Source of the DNA: Pseudomonadota bacterium
GTDB lineage: Bacteria; Pseudomonadota; Gammaproteobacteria; Pseudomonadales; Cellvibrionaceae
Direction of reading: 5' to 3'
Length of the DNA stretch: 8,314 nucleotides
Assembly: GCA_023416875.1 (NCBI GenBank)
Contig: JAEZGT010000417.1
Location: forward strand, 1-8,314
Shown: in pieces, positions 1 to 6,199 of the stretch
Layout: every line of letters begins with the position of its first letter
How positions within the stretch are numbered: position 1 is the stretch's first letter
Notes under the pieces: generated by a model
The model's input: the letters and a program-made list of their open reading frames with translations, nothing else
Told to the model about the DNA's origin: nothing
The model's database searches: none
Made by a program: the position numbers and the translations under genes

Positions 1-153
1 AACAGCGCTGTACTCACCACATTTGATGTGCCGGAGGGTGTTGCTCCGGGGCCGGTGGCTGTGCGCATCGCCATGCGTTTCGACGCGCCGCCGAGCAATT
101 GTGGGGAATTCTATTACGGGGAGGTGGAGGATCTGGTGGTGACCTTGGAGTAG
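1..153 (+). CDS. C-terminal end of a secreted-type protein with a GEVED-like domain (partial)
   Basis: Frame 1 is open from the window edge to a TAG at 151-153, giving 50 residues. The end carries RIAMRFDAP, then CGEFYYGEVEDLVV. This matches the closing strand pattern of GEVED domains, usually seen as C-G-x-[FY]-x-YGEVEDY. From family knowledge, these domains sit in extracellular proteins such as secreted peptidases and large multidomain surface proteins of marine bacteria, usually as a non-catalytic C-terminal module. The usual Tyr after GEVED is Leu here, and the chain stops about six residues after the motif, as expected for a domain that closes the protein. The start, signal peptide and any catalytic domain lie outside the window, so the overall function cannot be stated. 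The gene converges on the leftward CNNM/CBS gene that ends at 236. Confidence 0.7.
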   Translation, partial: NSAVLTTFDVPEGVAPGPVAVRIAMRFDAPPSNCGEFYYGEVEDLVVTLE

Positions 154-213
154 CGGGTGGTCGTCAAGTTATAGCGGGTAGTCGTCGAGTTATAGCGGGT
201 TGTCGTTAATGTG
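151..213 (+). repeat. Three tandem 21-bp units beginning at a stop codon
   Basis: The units are 151-171, 172-192 and 193-213. All share the core TAGCGGGTNGTCGT. Units 1 and 2 differ at 2 of 21 positions. Unit 3 matches unit 2 at about 15 of 21, with the differences mostly in its last third. The period is a multiple of three, so each unit restates the TAG stop in the frame of the upstream gene. The units lie in the short gap between two convergent genes. Confidence 0.75.
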
Positions 214-223
214 ACGCAAACGA

Positions 224-244
224 GGCGGCTGGCAATCAGCCGTC
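224..244 (-). terminator. Weak hairpin at the end of the CNNM/CBS gene
   Basis: The arms GGCGGCTG (224-231) and CAGCCGTC (237-244) pair over 8 bp with one G-U wobble around a 5-base loop. On the minus strand the stem covers the TGA stop of the CNNM/CBS gene and is followed only by a short, interrupted T stretch (TCGTTTG). It could work as a modest terminator for the leftward transcript. The hairpin is clear to the eye, but its function as a terminator is inferred. Confidence 0.35.
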
Positions 245-1543
245 CTCATCCTCTGCCCGTGCCGAATCGGTTGCCACCTGGGATGCCAGCACCTTGTCGA
301 TGCGCAGGCCGTCCATATCGACAATTTCCAACAGCCAGCCTGCCACTGTCACCTTGTCGCCGGTGCTCGGTACTTTGCCCATCACCTGCATGATCATGCC
401 GTTCAAGGTCTCGTACTCGCCCTCGTCCGGCAGGGATTCCATTTGCAGGCAGTCCTTCAGATCCATGACCGGCAGCAGTCCATCGAGCAAGTAGGAACCG
501 TCGTCGCGAGCCACGATGAAGGAGTCGGTGCTGTCCTCGGTGTAGAATTCGCCGGTCAACGCTTCCAGCAGATCCTGCAAGGTGACCAGACCTTCAAGGT
601 CACCATATTCATCCACCACAAACGCCATCTGGGTATTGGAGTTGCGGAAGTAATTCAGCAGTTCCATGCCGGTGAGCGTCTCCAGAACAAAATGCGCCGG
701 CTTGGCCAGGGTCGCCAGATCCACCTGCTTGCCTTCGATGGTCTGGGCGAGCAGTTCCTTGGCGTTGATCACACCGAGGATGTTGTCCATCTGGCGGTCG
801 CAGATGGGAAAGCGGGAGTGCGGTGCCGTCATCAGGCGTTCGTAGTTGACGTCCAGCGGCTGGGCGATATCGAGGTAGATGATGTCTTTGCGCGGTACCA
901 TCAGTGAGGCGATGGAGCGCTCGTCCAGACGCAGCACATTTTTCACCAGGGTGTGTTCGTGCTTCTCGATCACACCGGAAGTCGAGCCTTCCGCCAGAAT
1001 CGCCTGAATATCCTCTTCCGTCACCGCTTGCTCCGTGGCCCGGTCCAGCCGCAATAAGCGCATCAGCCAATGAGTGGAGCTGGACAGCAGAATGACGAAC
1101 GGCTTGGTTAGGCGGGCCAGCACTATCATCAGCGGCGCCACCGCACAGGCGATGGCTTCGGCAGATACCTGGCCGATGCGCTTAGGCACTAACTCTCCCA
1201 CCACAATCGACACATACGTGACCACCACAACCACCAGGATGGTCGAGGTGAGGGAGCGGGCCGCCGGCGACATGCCGACGCTTTGCAGCCAGATGGCGAA
1301 GGGACCGGCGAGCACTGCTTCACCGAAGATCCCGTTGAGCAGACCAATCGAGGTGATGCCGATCTGCACAGCGGAGAGAAACTGGGTCGGGTCTTCAGCC
1401 AGTTTCAATGCCATTTTGGCGCCGCGATTACCGCGGCCGGCCAGTGCTTCGAGACGGGATTTTTTGGCCGTAACGATCGCGATCTCCGACATGGCAAACA
1501 CACCATTGAGGAGAATCAGGCCGATCAGGACTAAAACTTCCAT
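236..1543 (-). CDS. CNNM (DUF21) / CBS-pair / CorC_HlyC membrane protein, hemolysin-family (YtfL/PaeA type)
   Basis: This is a 435-aa inner-membrane protein of the UPF0053 family, probably moving or sensing cations. Residues 1-190 form a DUF21/CNNM region with hydrophobic segments near 1-22, 55-75, 98-120 and 128-160, and the family-like GELVPKRIG at 116-124. Two CBS motifs follow, near 211-266 (from MVPRKDIIYLD) and 285-332 (including VVDEYGDLEGLVTLQDLL). The C-terminal CorC_HlyC domain spans about 343-422. Length and order match E. coli YtfL, reported as the cadaverine/putrescine exporter PaeA; other relatives are linked to Mg2+ or Co2+ efflux, so the substrate here is open. The ATG at 1543 gives a natural membrane N-terminus, but the ribosome site is weak (an AAAGG about 13 bases upstream). 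The gene follows the antiporter gene in the same direction after an 82-bp gap, which holds a possible promoter of its own. Confidence 0.93.
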   Translation of the reverse strand: MEVLVLIGLILLNGVFAMSEIAIVTAKKSRLEALAGRGNRGAKMALKLAEDPTQFLSAVQIGITSIGLLNGIFGEAVLAGPFAIWLQSVGMSPAARSLTSTILVVVVVTYVSIVVGELVPKRIGQVSAEAIACAVAPLMIVLARLTKPFVILLSSSTHWLMRLLRLDRATEQAVTEEDIQAILAEGSTSGVIEKHEHTLVKNVLRLDERSIASLMVPRKDIIYLDIAQPLDVNYERLMTAPHSRFPICDRQMDNILGVINAKELLAQTIEGKQVDLATLAKPAHFVLETLTGMELLNYFRNSNTQMAFVVDEYGDLEGLVTLQDLLEALTGEFYTEDSTDSFIVARDDGSYLLDGLLPVMDLKDCLQMESLPDEGEYETLNGMIMQVMGKVPSTGDKVTVAGWLLEIVDMDGLRIDKVLASQVATDSARAEDEDG

Positions 1544-1570
1544 AGATCAAAATGTGCCTTTGGCTGTGGA

Positions 1571-1589
1571 GCGGGCCCGCATGGGCCGC
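1571..1589. repeat. GC-rich dyad between the antiporter and CNNM/CBS genes
   Basis: GCGGGCCC (1571-1578) pairs with GGGCCGC (1583-1589) around the loop GCAT, with one bulged G. The first ten bases, GCGGGCCCGC, are also a perfect palindrome. No T-run follows on either strand, so it is not an intrinsic terminator. It lies roughly where transcription would begin from the candidate promoter at 1593-1620. It could be an operator or a 5'-UTR stem. Confidence 0.35.
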
Positions 1590-1592
1590 GTG

Positions 1593-1620
1593 ATCTTACT
1601 CCAATATGTTTTCACGGCAA
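1593..1620 (-). promoter_or_regulatory. Candidate sigma70 promoter for the CNNM/CBS gene
   Basis: Reading the minus strand, TTGCCG (complement of 1615-1620) is followed after 16 bases by TAAGAT (complement of 1593-1598). Each hexamer matches 4 of 6 consensus bases. A start would fall near 1586, about 43 bases before the ATG at 1543. This is a pattern match only and may be chance. Confidence 0.3.
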
Positions 1621-1625
1621 GTAAA

Positions 1626-2684
1626 TCAGCTGCGGCGCCTGGTTTGCCAAAGGGTGAACGCCACATAGAGCAAGACCAGTGGCAGGAGGCCATAGACAAT
1701 GCCTTTTTGGAGAGTGGCCAAATAAGGTTGGGTCAAAGCGACAGCAATCAAGTACCAGACGTAGGCGATGTAAAGCACCAGAAATAAGCCGCCGTCCCAT
1801 CGGGTCAGAGTTGCACCGGCGAAAAACAGCGGCACACACAGAAGCGCAACACCGAGCATGACCGGAATGTCGAGATTGGCCATCTGGTCGCCAGCGAGCA
1901 ATGGTGTCGGCGACACCAAGCCGGACATACCGAGGACGCAAAGAATATTAAAAATATTGCTGCCGACCACGTTGCCAACCGCGATGTCGCGCTCGCCGCG
2001 TATGGTGGCGACGACGGAGGTCACGACCTCCGGCAGAGAAGTGCCTGCCGCGACTATAGTGAGACCTATCACGGCTTCGTTGACGCCAAACAACGTGGCG
2101 ATCTCGACCGCGCTTTGCACCAGCCAGCGTGCGCCCAATACCAGCAGTGCGAGCCCGATGATCACCAACAGCACGTTTTGCCAAACCGGAACTTTAGCTT
2201 TGAGCATCTCCTCGACTTCACCGTCGGAGACATCCACGCCTTTCTTACGGCCCTGGTGGAACAGGAATGCGGTATAAGAGACCAGGCCGAGCACCAGAAT
2301 CAGCGCTTCCCAGCGTTCGATGGCGTTGTTCAGCGTCATCAAAACGAGCACGACGGATACACCAACCATGAGTGGCACATCCTGGCGGATCAACTGATGT
2401 GAAATGACCAGCGGGAAAATCAGCGCGGATAAACCGAGGATAAACAGGACGTTGAAAATATTGCTGCCGACGACATTGGCAATTGCCAGCTCGGCCTGGC
2501 CGGAATAGGCGGCTTTGACGCTGACCGCCAGTTCCGGCGCGCTGGTGCCGAAGGCGACCACAGTGAGTCCGATAACGAGTGCGGGAACGCCGAAATTACC
2601 CGCCAGGCGCGCGGCGCCCTTAACCAACAAATCCGCGCCGAACACCAGCAACACCAGTCCTAGGACCAAAAGTGCCCAAGTCAT
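1626..2684 (-). CDS. Calcium/sodium antiporter, YrbG-type CaCA superfamily
   Basis: This is a 352-aa polytopic inner-membrane exchanger, expected to extrude Ca2+ in exchange for Na+ or H+. The two inverted alpha repeats of the CaCA superfamily are plain. The first has GTSAPE at 46-51 and NVVGSNIFN at 70-78. The second has GTSLPE at 214-219 and NVVGSNIFN at 238-246. Glu51 and Glu219 correspond to the conserved ion-binding glutamates. A hydrophilic charged loop near 144-166 (GRKKGVDVSDGEVEEMLKAK) separates the halves. At 352 aa it is longer than E. coli YrbG (about 325). The extra length is a last hydrophobic helix near 327-346 followed by a short basic tail (QTRRRS). The ATG at 2684 is preceded by GGAG at 7-base spacing. 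The CNNM/CBS gene lies downstream in the same direction, suggesting a membrane-transport pair. Direction of exchange and exact ion are inferred from the family. Confidence 0.95.
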   Translation of the reverse strand: MTWALLVLGLVLLVFGADLLVKGAARLAGNFGVPALVIGLTVVAFGTSAPELAVSVKAAYSGQAELAIANVVGSNIFNVLFILGLSALIFPLVISHQLIRQDVPLMVGVSVVLVLMTLNNAIERWEALILVLGLVSYTAFLFHQGRKKGVDVSDGEVEEMLKAKVPVWQNVLLVIIGLALLVLGARWLVQSAVEIATLFGVNEAVIGLTIVAAGTSLPEVVTSVVATIRGERDIAVGNVVGSNIFNILCVLGMSGLVSPTPLLAGDQMANLDIPVMLGVALLCVPLFFAGATLTRWDGGLFLVLYIAYVWYLIAVALTQPYLATLQKGIVYGLLPLVLLYVAFTLWQTRRRS

Positions 2685-2802
2685 ATATTCACTCCGGGAA
2701 AAAAGTTGCCATAGCCTACAGGGGAACCGAAAAAGGGCAAATATTTATTCCGGCGGTGTTGGGTCGCAAATGGCAATTGTGCAACCATGCCGGCGGCAAA
2801 AC
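2685..2802. promoter_or_regulatory. Divergent intergenic region between antiporter and hyuB-like genes
   Basis: Both genes must be started from this stretch unless they are read from elsewhere. On the minus strand, TTGCGA is followed after 16 bases by the AT-rich TAAATATTT, a poor but possible promoter for the antiporter. For the rightward gene I see no convincing pair of hexamers. The octamer core CCGGCGG occurs twice, at 2750-2756 and 2790-2796, 40 bp apart. I cannot tell whether that is a binding-site pair or chance in GC-rich DNA. Confidence 0.3.
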
Positions 2803-2808
2803 AGGTGA
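2803..2808 (+). promoter_or_regulatory. Ribosome binding site that fixes the hyuB-like start
   Basis: AGGTGA lies 5 bases before the ATG at 2814. The alternative in-frame ATG at 2787 has no such site and would add nine residues (MPAAKQVID) that do not resemble the start of the family. Family members begin shortly before the E-E-M-G-A-x-L-x-R-[ST]-A-[FY]-S block, which fits 2814. Confidence 0.7.
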
Positions 2809-2813
2809 TTGAT

Positions 2814-4388
2814 ATGGTTCGAACGATTGAGCTGAGCATCTTTTCCAGCCGGTTGGCGGCGCTTTGCGAAGAAATGGGCGCGAGCCTGCAGCGCTCGGCG
2901 TTTTCACCCAATATCAAAGACCGGCTCGATTTTTCCTGCGCGGTTTTCGACGCGAGCGGCGATCTTTGCGCCCAGGCCGCCCATATTCCGGTGCATTTGG
3001 GTTCCATGGCCTACGCCATGGCGGGATTGGTGGCAGCCTGTGACTGGCGCCAAGGTGACGTGCTGATCGTCAACGATCCCTACCTCGGTGGCACTCATCT
3101 GCCGGACGTCACCGTAGTAGCGCCGGTTTTTGTCGATGATGAACTGCTCGGTTTTGTCGCCAATCGCGCCCATCACGCCAATATAGGCGCGACGTCGCCG
3201 GGCTCCATGCCGGTGGCGCGCAGCCTGGAGGAGGAGGGTGTGGTGATTCCACCGACGCTGTTGTGGCGGGATGGTCAACGCGATCAGGCCGTGTGGGATG
3301 CGCTCTGCGGCAATAATCCGGACATTCGCGTGCAGGGTGATTTTCAGGCGCAGGTGAGCTGCTGTCAGTTGGGGGTGGTGCGCCTGACCGATCTGGTGCA
3401 GCGCACCGGCACTCAGACCTTCAAAACATTTCTCCGAGCGCTCAATGAATACGGCGAATCCCTGGCGCGGGGGGAGTGGGCGCGAATTCCTGACGGTGTC
3501 TACCGCTTCACCGATTACATGGAGGACGACGGCCTGGGCACCCGCGATATTCCAATTCAGGTTGCCCTGATGATTCAGGGTGGCCGGATCGTCGCGGACT
3601 TCACCGGCACCGCCGCGCAGGTGCCAGGCAATATTAACTGTCCGCTGTCGGTTGCAGCAGCGGCGGTGTACTACTGCTTTCGCTGTCTGCTGCCGGATTT
3701 CGCCCCCGCTTGCGCTGGTATTTTCCGGCCGATCCAGCTGCAGGCGCCGGAGGGCTGCCTGGTCAACGCTCGCCGTCCTGCGGCTGTGGCAGCGGGCAAT
3801 GTCGAAACCTCCAGTCGTATTGTTGATGCGGTGTTCGGTGCCCTCGCCCAGGCTCTGCCGGAGCACATCCCCGCTGCGAGCCAGGGCACCATGAACAATA
3901 TCGCCATGGGCAGCCGGGCCAGCCATCACCACTTGGCCTGGGACTATTACGAAACCATCGGCGGCGGCAGTGGCGCGGCGGCTACGGGTGCGGGACTCAG
4001 CGCCCGTCAAACCCATATGACCAATACACTCAATACGCCGGTGGAGAGCATTGAAAGCCATTTTCCTCTGCGCATAACCCGGTATCAGATCCGTCGCGGC
4101 TCCGGCGGGCAGGGAGTGCATCGCGGCGGAGACGGCGTGGTGCGGGAGTTCGAATTTCTGGCGCCGACGCAGGTCTCTTTGCTCACCGAGCGACGGACGC
4201 GCGCGCCCTGGGGTCTGGGCGGAGCCGAAGCCGGCGCCGTGGGAATCAATCTTCTCAACGACCAACTGCTGCCGGCAAAAGTCGAATGCCAGCTTCAGGC
4301 CGGGGACCGGCTGACCATCATGACCCCCGGCGGTGGCGGCTGGAGTCCGCCAGGGCAAAGCTGGAATCCGTCGCGGCAAAAAGAGTAA
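2814..4388 (+). CDS. Hydantoinase B / oxoprolinase family protein (HyuB-like), orphan
   Basis: This is a 524-aa soluble enzyme subunit. HyuB proteins act with an ATP-using HyuA subunit on cyclic amides (N-methylhydantoin, 5-oxoproline) or, in related carboxylases, on acetone or acetophenone. Family motifs in order are EEMGASLQRSAFSPNIKDR (19-37), NDPYLGGTHLPD (87-98), RAHHANIG (118-125), ETSSRI (331-336), GGGSGA (383-388), HMTNTLNTPVES (401-412), GGDG (438-441), PWGLGG (465-470) and TPGGGGW (504-510). By recalled analogy with acetone carboxylase, His95, Asp98 and a His at 120-121 are likely metal ligands; all are present, so the protein looks intact. Length is normal for the B subunit. No hyuA-like gene lies on either side: the antiporter diverges upstream and grxD follows after 70 bp. 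The substrate cannot be told from sequence. It may pair with a HyuA encoded elsewhere or work alone. Confidence 0.92.
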   Translation: MVRTIELSIFSSRLAALCEEMGASLQRSAFSPNIKDRLDFSCAVFDASGDLCAQAAHIPVHLGSMAYAMAGLVAACDWRQGDVLIVNDPYLGGTHLPDVTVVAPVFVDDELLGFVANRAHHANIGATSPGSMPVARSLEEEGVVIPPTLLWRDGQRDQAVWDALCGNNPDIRVQGDFQAQVSCCQLGVVRLTDLVQRTGTQTFKTFLRALNEYGESLARGEWARIPDGVYRFTDYMEDDGLGTRDIPIQVALMIQGGRIVADFTGTAAQVPGNINCPLSVAAAAVYYCFRCLLPDFAPACAGIFRPIQLQAPEGCLVNARRPAAVAAGNVETSSRIVDAVFGALAQALPEHIPAASQGTMNNIAMGSRASHHHLAWDYYETIGGGSGAAATGAGLSARQTHMTNTLNTPVESIESHFPLRITRYQIRRGSGGQGVHRGGDGVVREFEFLAPTQVSLLTERRTRAPWGLGGAEAGAVGINLLNDQLLPAKVECQLQAGDRLTIMTPGGGGWSPPGQSWNPSRQKE

Positions 4389-4406
4389 AATGCGCGGCAA
4401 TAATAT

Positions 4407-4430
4407 CCGACAAAAACACTCGGTTTTTTC
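4407..4430 (+). terminator. Poor terminator-like hairpin between hyuB-like gene and grxD
   Basis: CCGA (4407-4410) can pair with TCGG (4420-4423), directly followed by six Ts (4424-4429). The stem is only 4 bp with a 9-base loop, so termination would be partial at best. Readthrough from the hyuB-like gene into grxD is therefore likely. I see no good promoter in the 70-bp gap apart from an isolated TAATAT at 4401-4406. Confidence 0.2.
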
Positions 4431-4458
4431 TCATTCCCAGTTTCGAGGTGAAGCGACC

Positions 4459-4779
4459 ATGGACATCATGGAAACCATCAAACAACAGATCGAACAAAAC
4501 CCTGTCATTCTCTATATGAAAGGTTCCCCCGACGCGCCCCAGTGCGGTTTCTCTATGCGCACCTCTCAGGCGGTTATGGCCTGCGGTCGCCGCTTTGCTT
4601 ATGTGGACGTGCTGTCCAATCCGGACATCCGCGCGAATCTGCCGAAATACGCCAACTGGCCGACCTTCCCACAGTTGTGGGTCAAGGGCGAATTGGTTGG
4701 CGGCTGTGACATAGTCACGGAAATGCACGAAAAAGGTGAGTTGAAGCCCCTGATCGAAAGTGCGGTGCCGGCTGAGTAA
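4459..4779 (+). CDS. grxD: Monothiol glutaredoxin 4, Fe-S cluster carrier
   Basis: This is a 106-aa cytosolic monothiol glutaredoxin. Such proteins bind a [2Fe-2S] cluster between two monomers with glutathione and pass it to apo-proteins, often with BolA-type partners. The active site CGFS is at 29-32. Glutathione and cluster-binding landmarks are Lys21 (YMKGSP), WPTFPQ (67-72) and GGCD (81-84). The match to E. coli Grx4 is close, including LPKYANWPTFPQLWV and KGELVGGCDIV. The chosen ATG has GAGGTG 8 bases upstream and gives the normal family N-terminus; the frame stays open for 42 codons further upstream, but that extension is not family-like. The C-terminus is slightly shorter than E. coli Grx4 (115 aa). 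The gene is closed by a strong terminator at 4805-4829. Confidence 0.97.
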   Translation: MDIMETIKQQIEQNPVILYMKGSPDAPQCGFSMRTSQAVMACGRRFAYVDVLSNPDIRANLPKYANWPTFPQLWVKGELVGGCDIVTEMHEKGELKPLIESAVPAE

Positions 4780-4804
4780 TTTTCCGGAAAATCTTTCCTC
4801 CAAT

Positions 4805-4829
4805 ACGGGCGCTGCGGCGCCCGTTTTTA
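4805..4829 (+). terminator. Strong intrinsic terminator after grxD
   Basis: ACGGGCGC (4805-4812) and GCGCCCGT (4817-4824) form a perfect 8-bp GC-rich stem with the tetraloop TGCG, followed at once by TTTT, then AT. It starts 25 bases after the grxD stop codon. The DNA from here to 4929 shows no gene and no convincing promoter, though the next gene needs one. Confidence 0.9.
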
Positions 4830-4929
4830 TTTGTGAGGCAAACTTTGATGTCCCGGCTGTGATTTCGGCGATATTTATGCCGCTCAAGTTTGCTTAAGAT
4901 CCCCCTCGTTTTGGTCTCGGAGATCTCTG

Positions 4930-5403
4930 ATGGAGTTGGAAGCGAGTCAGCTTTATGCCGATAAAGTCACGGTGGAATTCGGTCGTGAAATTACCTCCGT
5001 GGAGCGCAAAAATCTTCTGCAAAAGACTCTCAAATACGCACTCTCCCTTGGCATTGAGGGTTTGGACGCGTCCATGGAAAAAACCTCCGGCTGCAGTTTA
5101 TTCAAATGGTCCGGCAACAAGACGGTGGTGCTCTCCTGCGAGGTGGGCAAATTGCCGTTTAAGGGCATTATTACCCTGCAGCCGACCAAAGATATGTGCG
5201 TTCTCGGCGTCTACAAATTGATTGAGGGCGAGCCTATTTTTGCAGTCAATCAATCGGCGGAAGTGCGCCGTCGCGCTGTGATTGATAAATTGCGCAATGT
5301 CGAAACAGTGGACTATTTTTTTCTGGTGGACAGAGCCACGGATTGGGTGGCGGAATATTTGCACATTGGGGTAAAAGAAATTATTCGACCGTCCGATTCC
5401 TGA
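4930..5403 (+). CDS. Conserved-looking hypothetical protein, 157 aa, no family recognised
   Basis: I do not recognise this protein. The ATG has GGAG at 7-base spacing (4919-4922), the frame ends just 19 bp before the HAD phosphatase ATG, and codon choice looks like real coding, so the gene is very likely genuine. There is no signal peptide or membrane helix; it should be cytosolic. Residues 1-50 are charged and look helical (TSVERKNLLQKTLKYALSLG at 22-41). A middle section from about 54 to 108 looks like a run of beta strands (KTVVLSCEVG, FKGIITLQP, MCVLGVYKL) with cysteines at 55, 70 and 90. The last part, about 109-157, is mixed helix and strand with an aromatic patch, VDYFFLVDRATDWVAEYL. 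The base composition is less GC-rich by eye than in the flanking genes. Being in one unit with the phosphatase hints at a shared role, but no function can be assigned. Confidence 0.85.
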   Translation: MELEASQLYADKVTVEFGREITSVERKNLLQKTLKYALSLGIEGLDASMEKTSGCSLFKWSGNKTVVLSCEVGKLPFKGIITLQPTKDMCVLGVYKLIEGEPIFAVNQSAEVRRRAVIDKLRNVETVDYFFLVDRATDWVAEYLHIGVKEIIRPSDS

Positions 5404-5422
5404 TTCACTAGGGAGGTTGTTC

Positions 5423-6199
5423 ATGAAAGGCGTCCTCATCGATCTCGATGGTGTGGTGTACCAGAATGACACTTTGATTCCCGGTGCCGACCGCGCCATC
5501 GCCTGGTTGCAGCAACAAGCCATTCCCCATCTTTTTCTCACCAATACCACCTCGCGACCGAAATCCGCGCTGCTGGCGAAACTGGCCGGTTTTGGTATTC
5601 GGGTGGCACCGGAGGCGCTGCTGACACCACCTTCCGCAGCGGTGACCTATCTGCACGACAAAGCCAAAACGGGGAACGCCGAAATCGCGCTCTTTGTTCC
5701 GGAGGCGACGCGGGAGGATTTTGCCGGACTGGCGGAAGGCGAACATCCGCTGGCCGTGGTGGTGGGGGATCTCGCTTCCGGTTGGGATTTCGCGACGCTG
5801 AATCGCGCCTTCAATCTGCTGATGGCAAACCCGCAAGCGGAATTGATCGCTTTAGGTATGACTCGATATTGGCGCGCGAGCGCAGGTTTGCAGCTTGACG
5901 TTGGTGCGTTCGCCGCCGCGTTGGGTTTTGCAGCGGAACGGGAACCGGTGGTGATGGGCAAGCCTTCAGCGGCGTTTTTCCAGCAAGCGATTTCGCTGTT
6001 GGAGCTGCCGCTCTCCGAGGTGTGCATGATCGGCGATGACATTAAGGCCGACGTCGGCGGCGCCCAGGCCTGCGGAATCAAAGGTGTGCTGGTGAAAACC
6101 GGTAAATACCGGGACGGCGACTTGGCGCTCGGCACGCCGGATTTTGTCTTGGAGACGCTGGCGGATCTGCCGGAACAATGGCAGACCCTGGGTGATTAG
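5423..6199 (+). CDS. HAD-IIA family phosphatase (LHPP/HDHD2-like or NagD-like)
   Basis: This is a 258-aa soluble haloacid dehalogenase-type phosphohydrolase with a C2 cap. All four HAD motifs are present: DLDGV at 7-11 (nucleophile Asp7, acid/base Asp9), Thr40 in LTNTTSRP, Lys180 in MGKPS and GDDIKAD at 204-210 with Asp205/206 for Mg2+. The TNTTSRPKSALLAKLAGFGI block and overall length resemble the LHPP/HDHD2-like subgroup of HAD-IIA. Bacterial relatives such as NagD act on nucleotide or sugar phosphates, and eukaryotic LHPP acts on phospholysine, phosphohistidine or pyrophosphate. The substrate here is unknown. The ATG is chosen because GGGAGG (5411-5416) lies 6 bases upstream; a TTG two codons earlier would overlap that spacing. 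The gene follows the 157-aa hypothetical gene by 19 bp, surely in one operon. Its stop overlaps the stop of the leftward GcvR-like gene by 4 bp, leaving no terminator. Confidence 0.92.
   Translation: MKGVLIDLDGVVYQNDTLIPGADRAIAWLQQQAIPHLFLTNTTSRPKSALLAKLAGFGIRVAPEALLTPPSAAVTYLHDKAKTGNAEIALFVPEATREDFAGLAEGEHPLAVVVGDLASGWDFATLNRAFNLLMANPQAELIALGMTRYWRASAGLQLDVGAFAAALGFAAEREPVVMGKPSAAFFQQAISLLELPLSEVCMIGDDIKADVGGAQACGIKGVLVKTGKYRDGDLALGTPDFVLETLADLPEQWQTLGD

Noticed and set aside
2787..2813. Upstream ATG for the hyuB-like gene
   Set aside because: It has no ribosome site and adds nine residues unlike the family start; AGGTGA points to the ATG at 2814.
2904..4400. A 498-codon open frame on the minus strand opposite the hyuB-like gene
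   Set aside because: It lies fully antisense to a gene whose motifs are all recognised. Its translation is rich in Arg, His and Ala with no family features, as expected for a GC-driven mirror frame.
4318..4887. A 189-codon minus-strand frame over grxD and its terminator
   Set aside because: It crosses the strong grxD terminator and is antisense to a certain gene. No ribosome site or recognisable domain was seen.
5408..6178. Several minus-strand open frames opposite the HAD phosphatase
   Set aside because: They mirror a gene with all four HAD motifs and show no independent coding signs.
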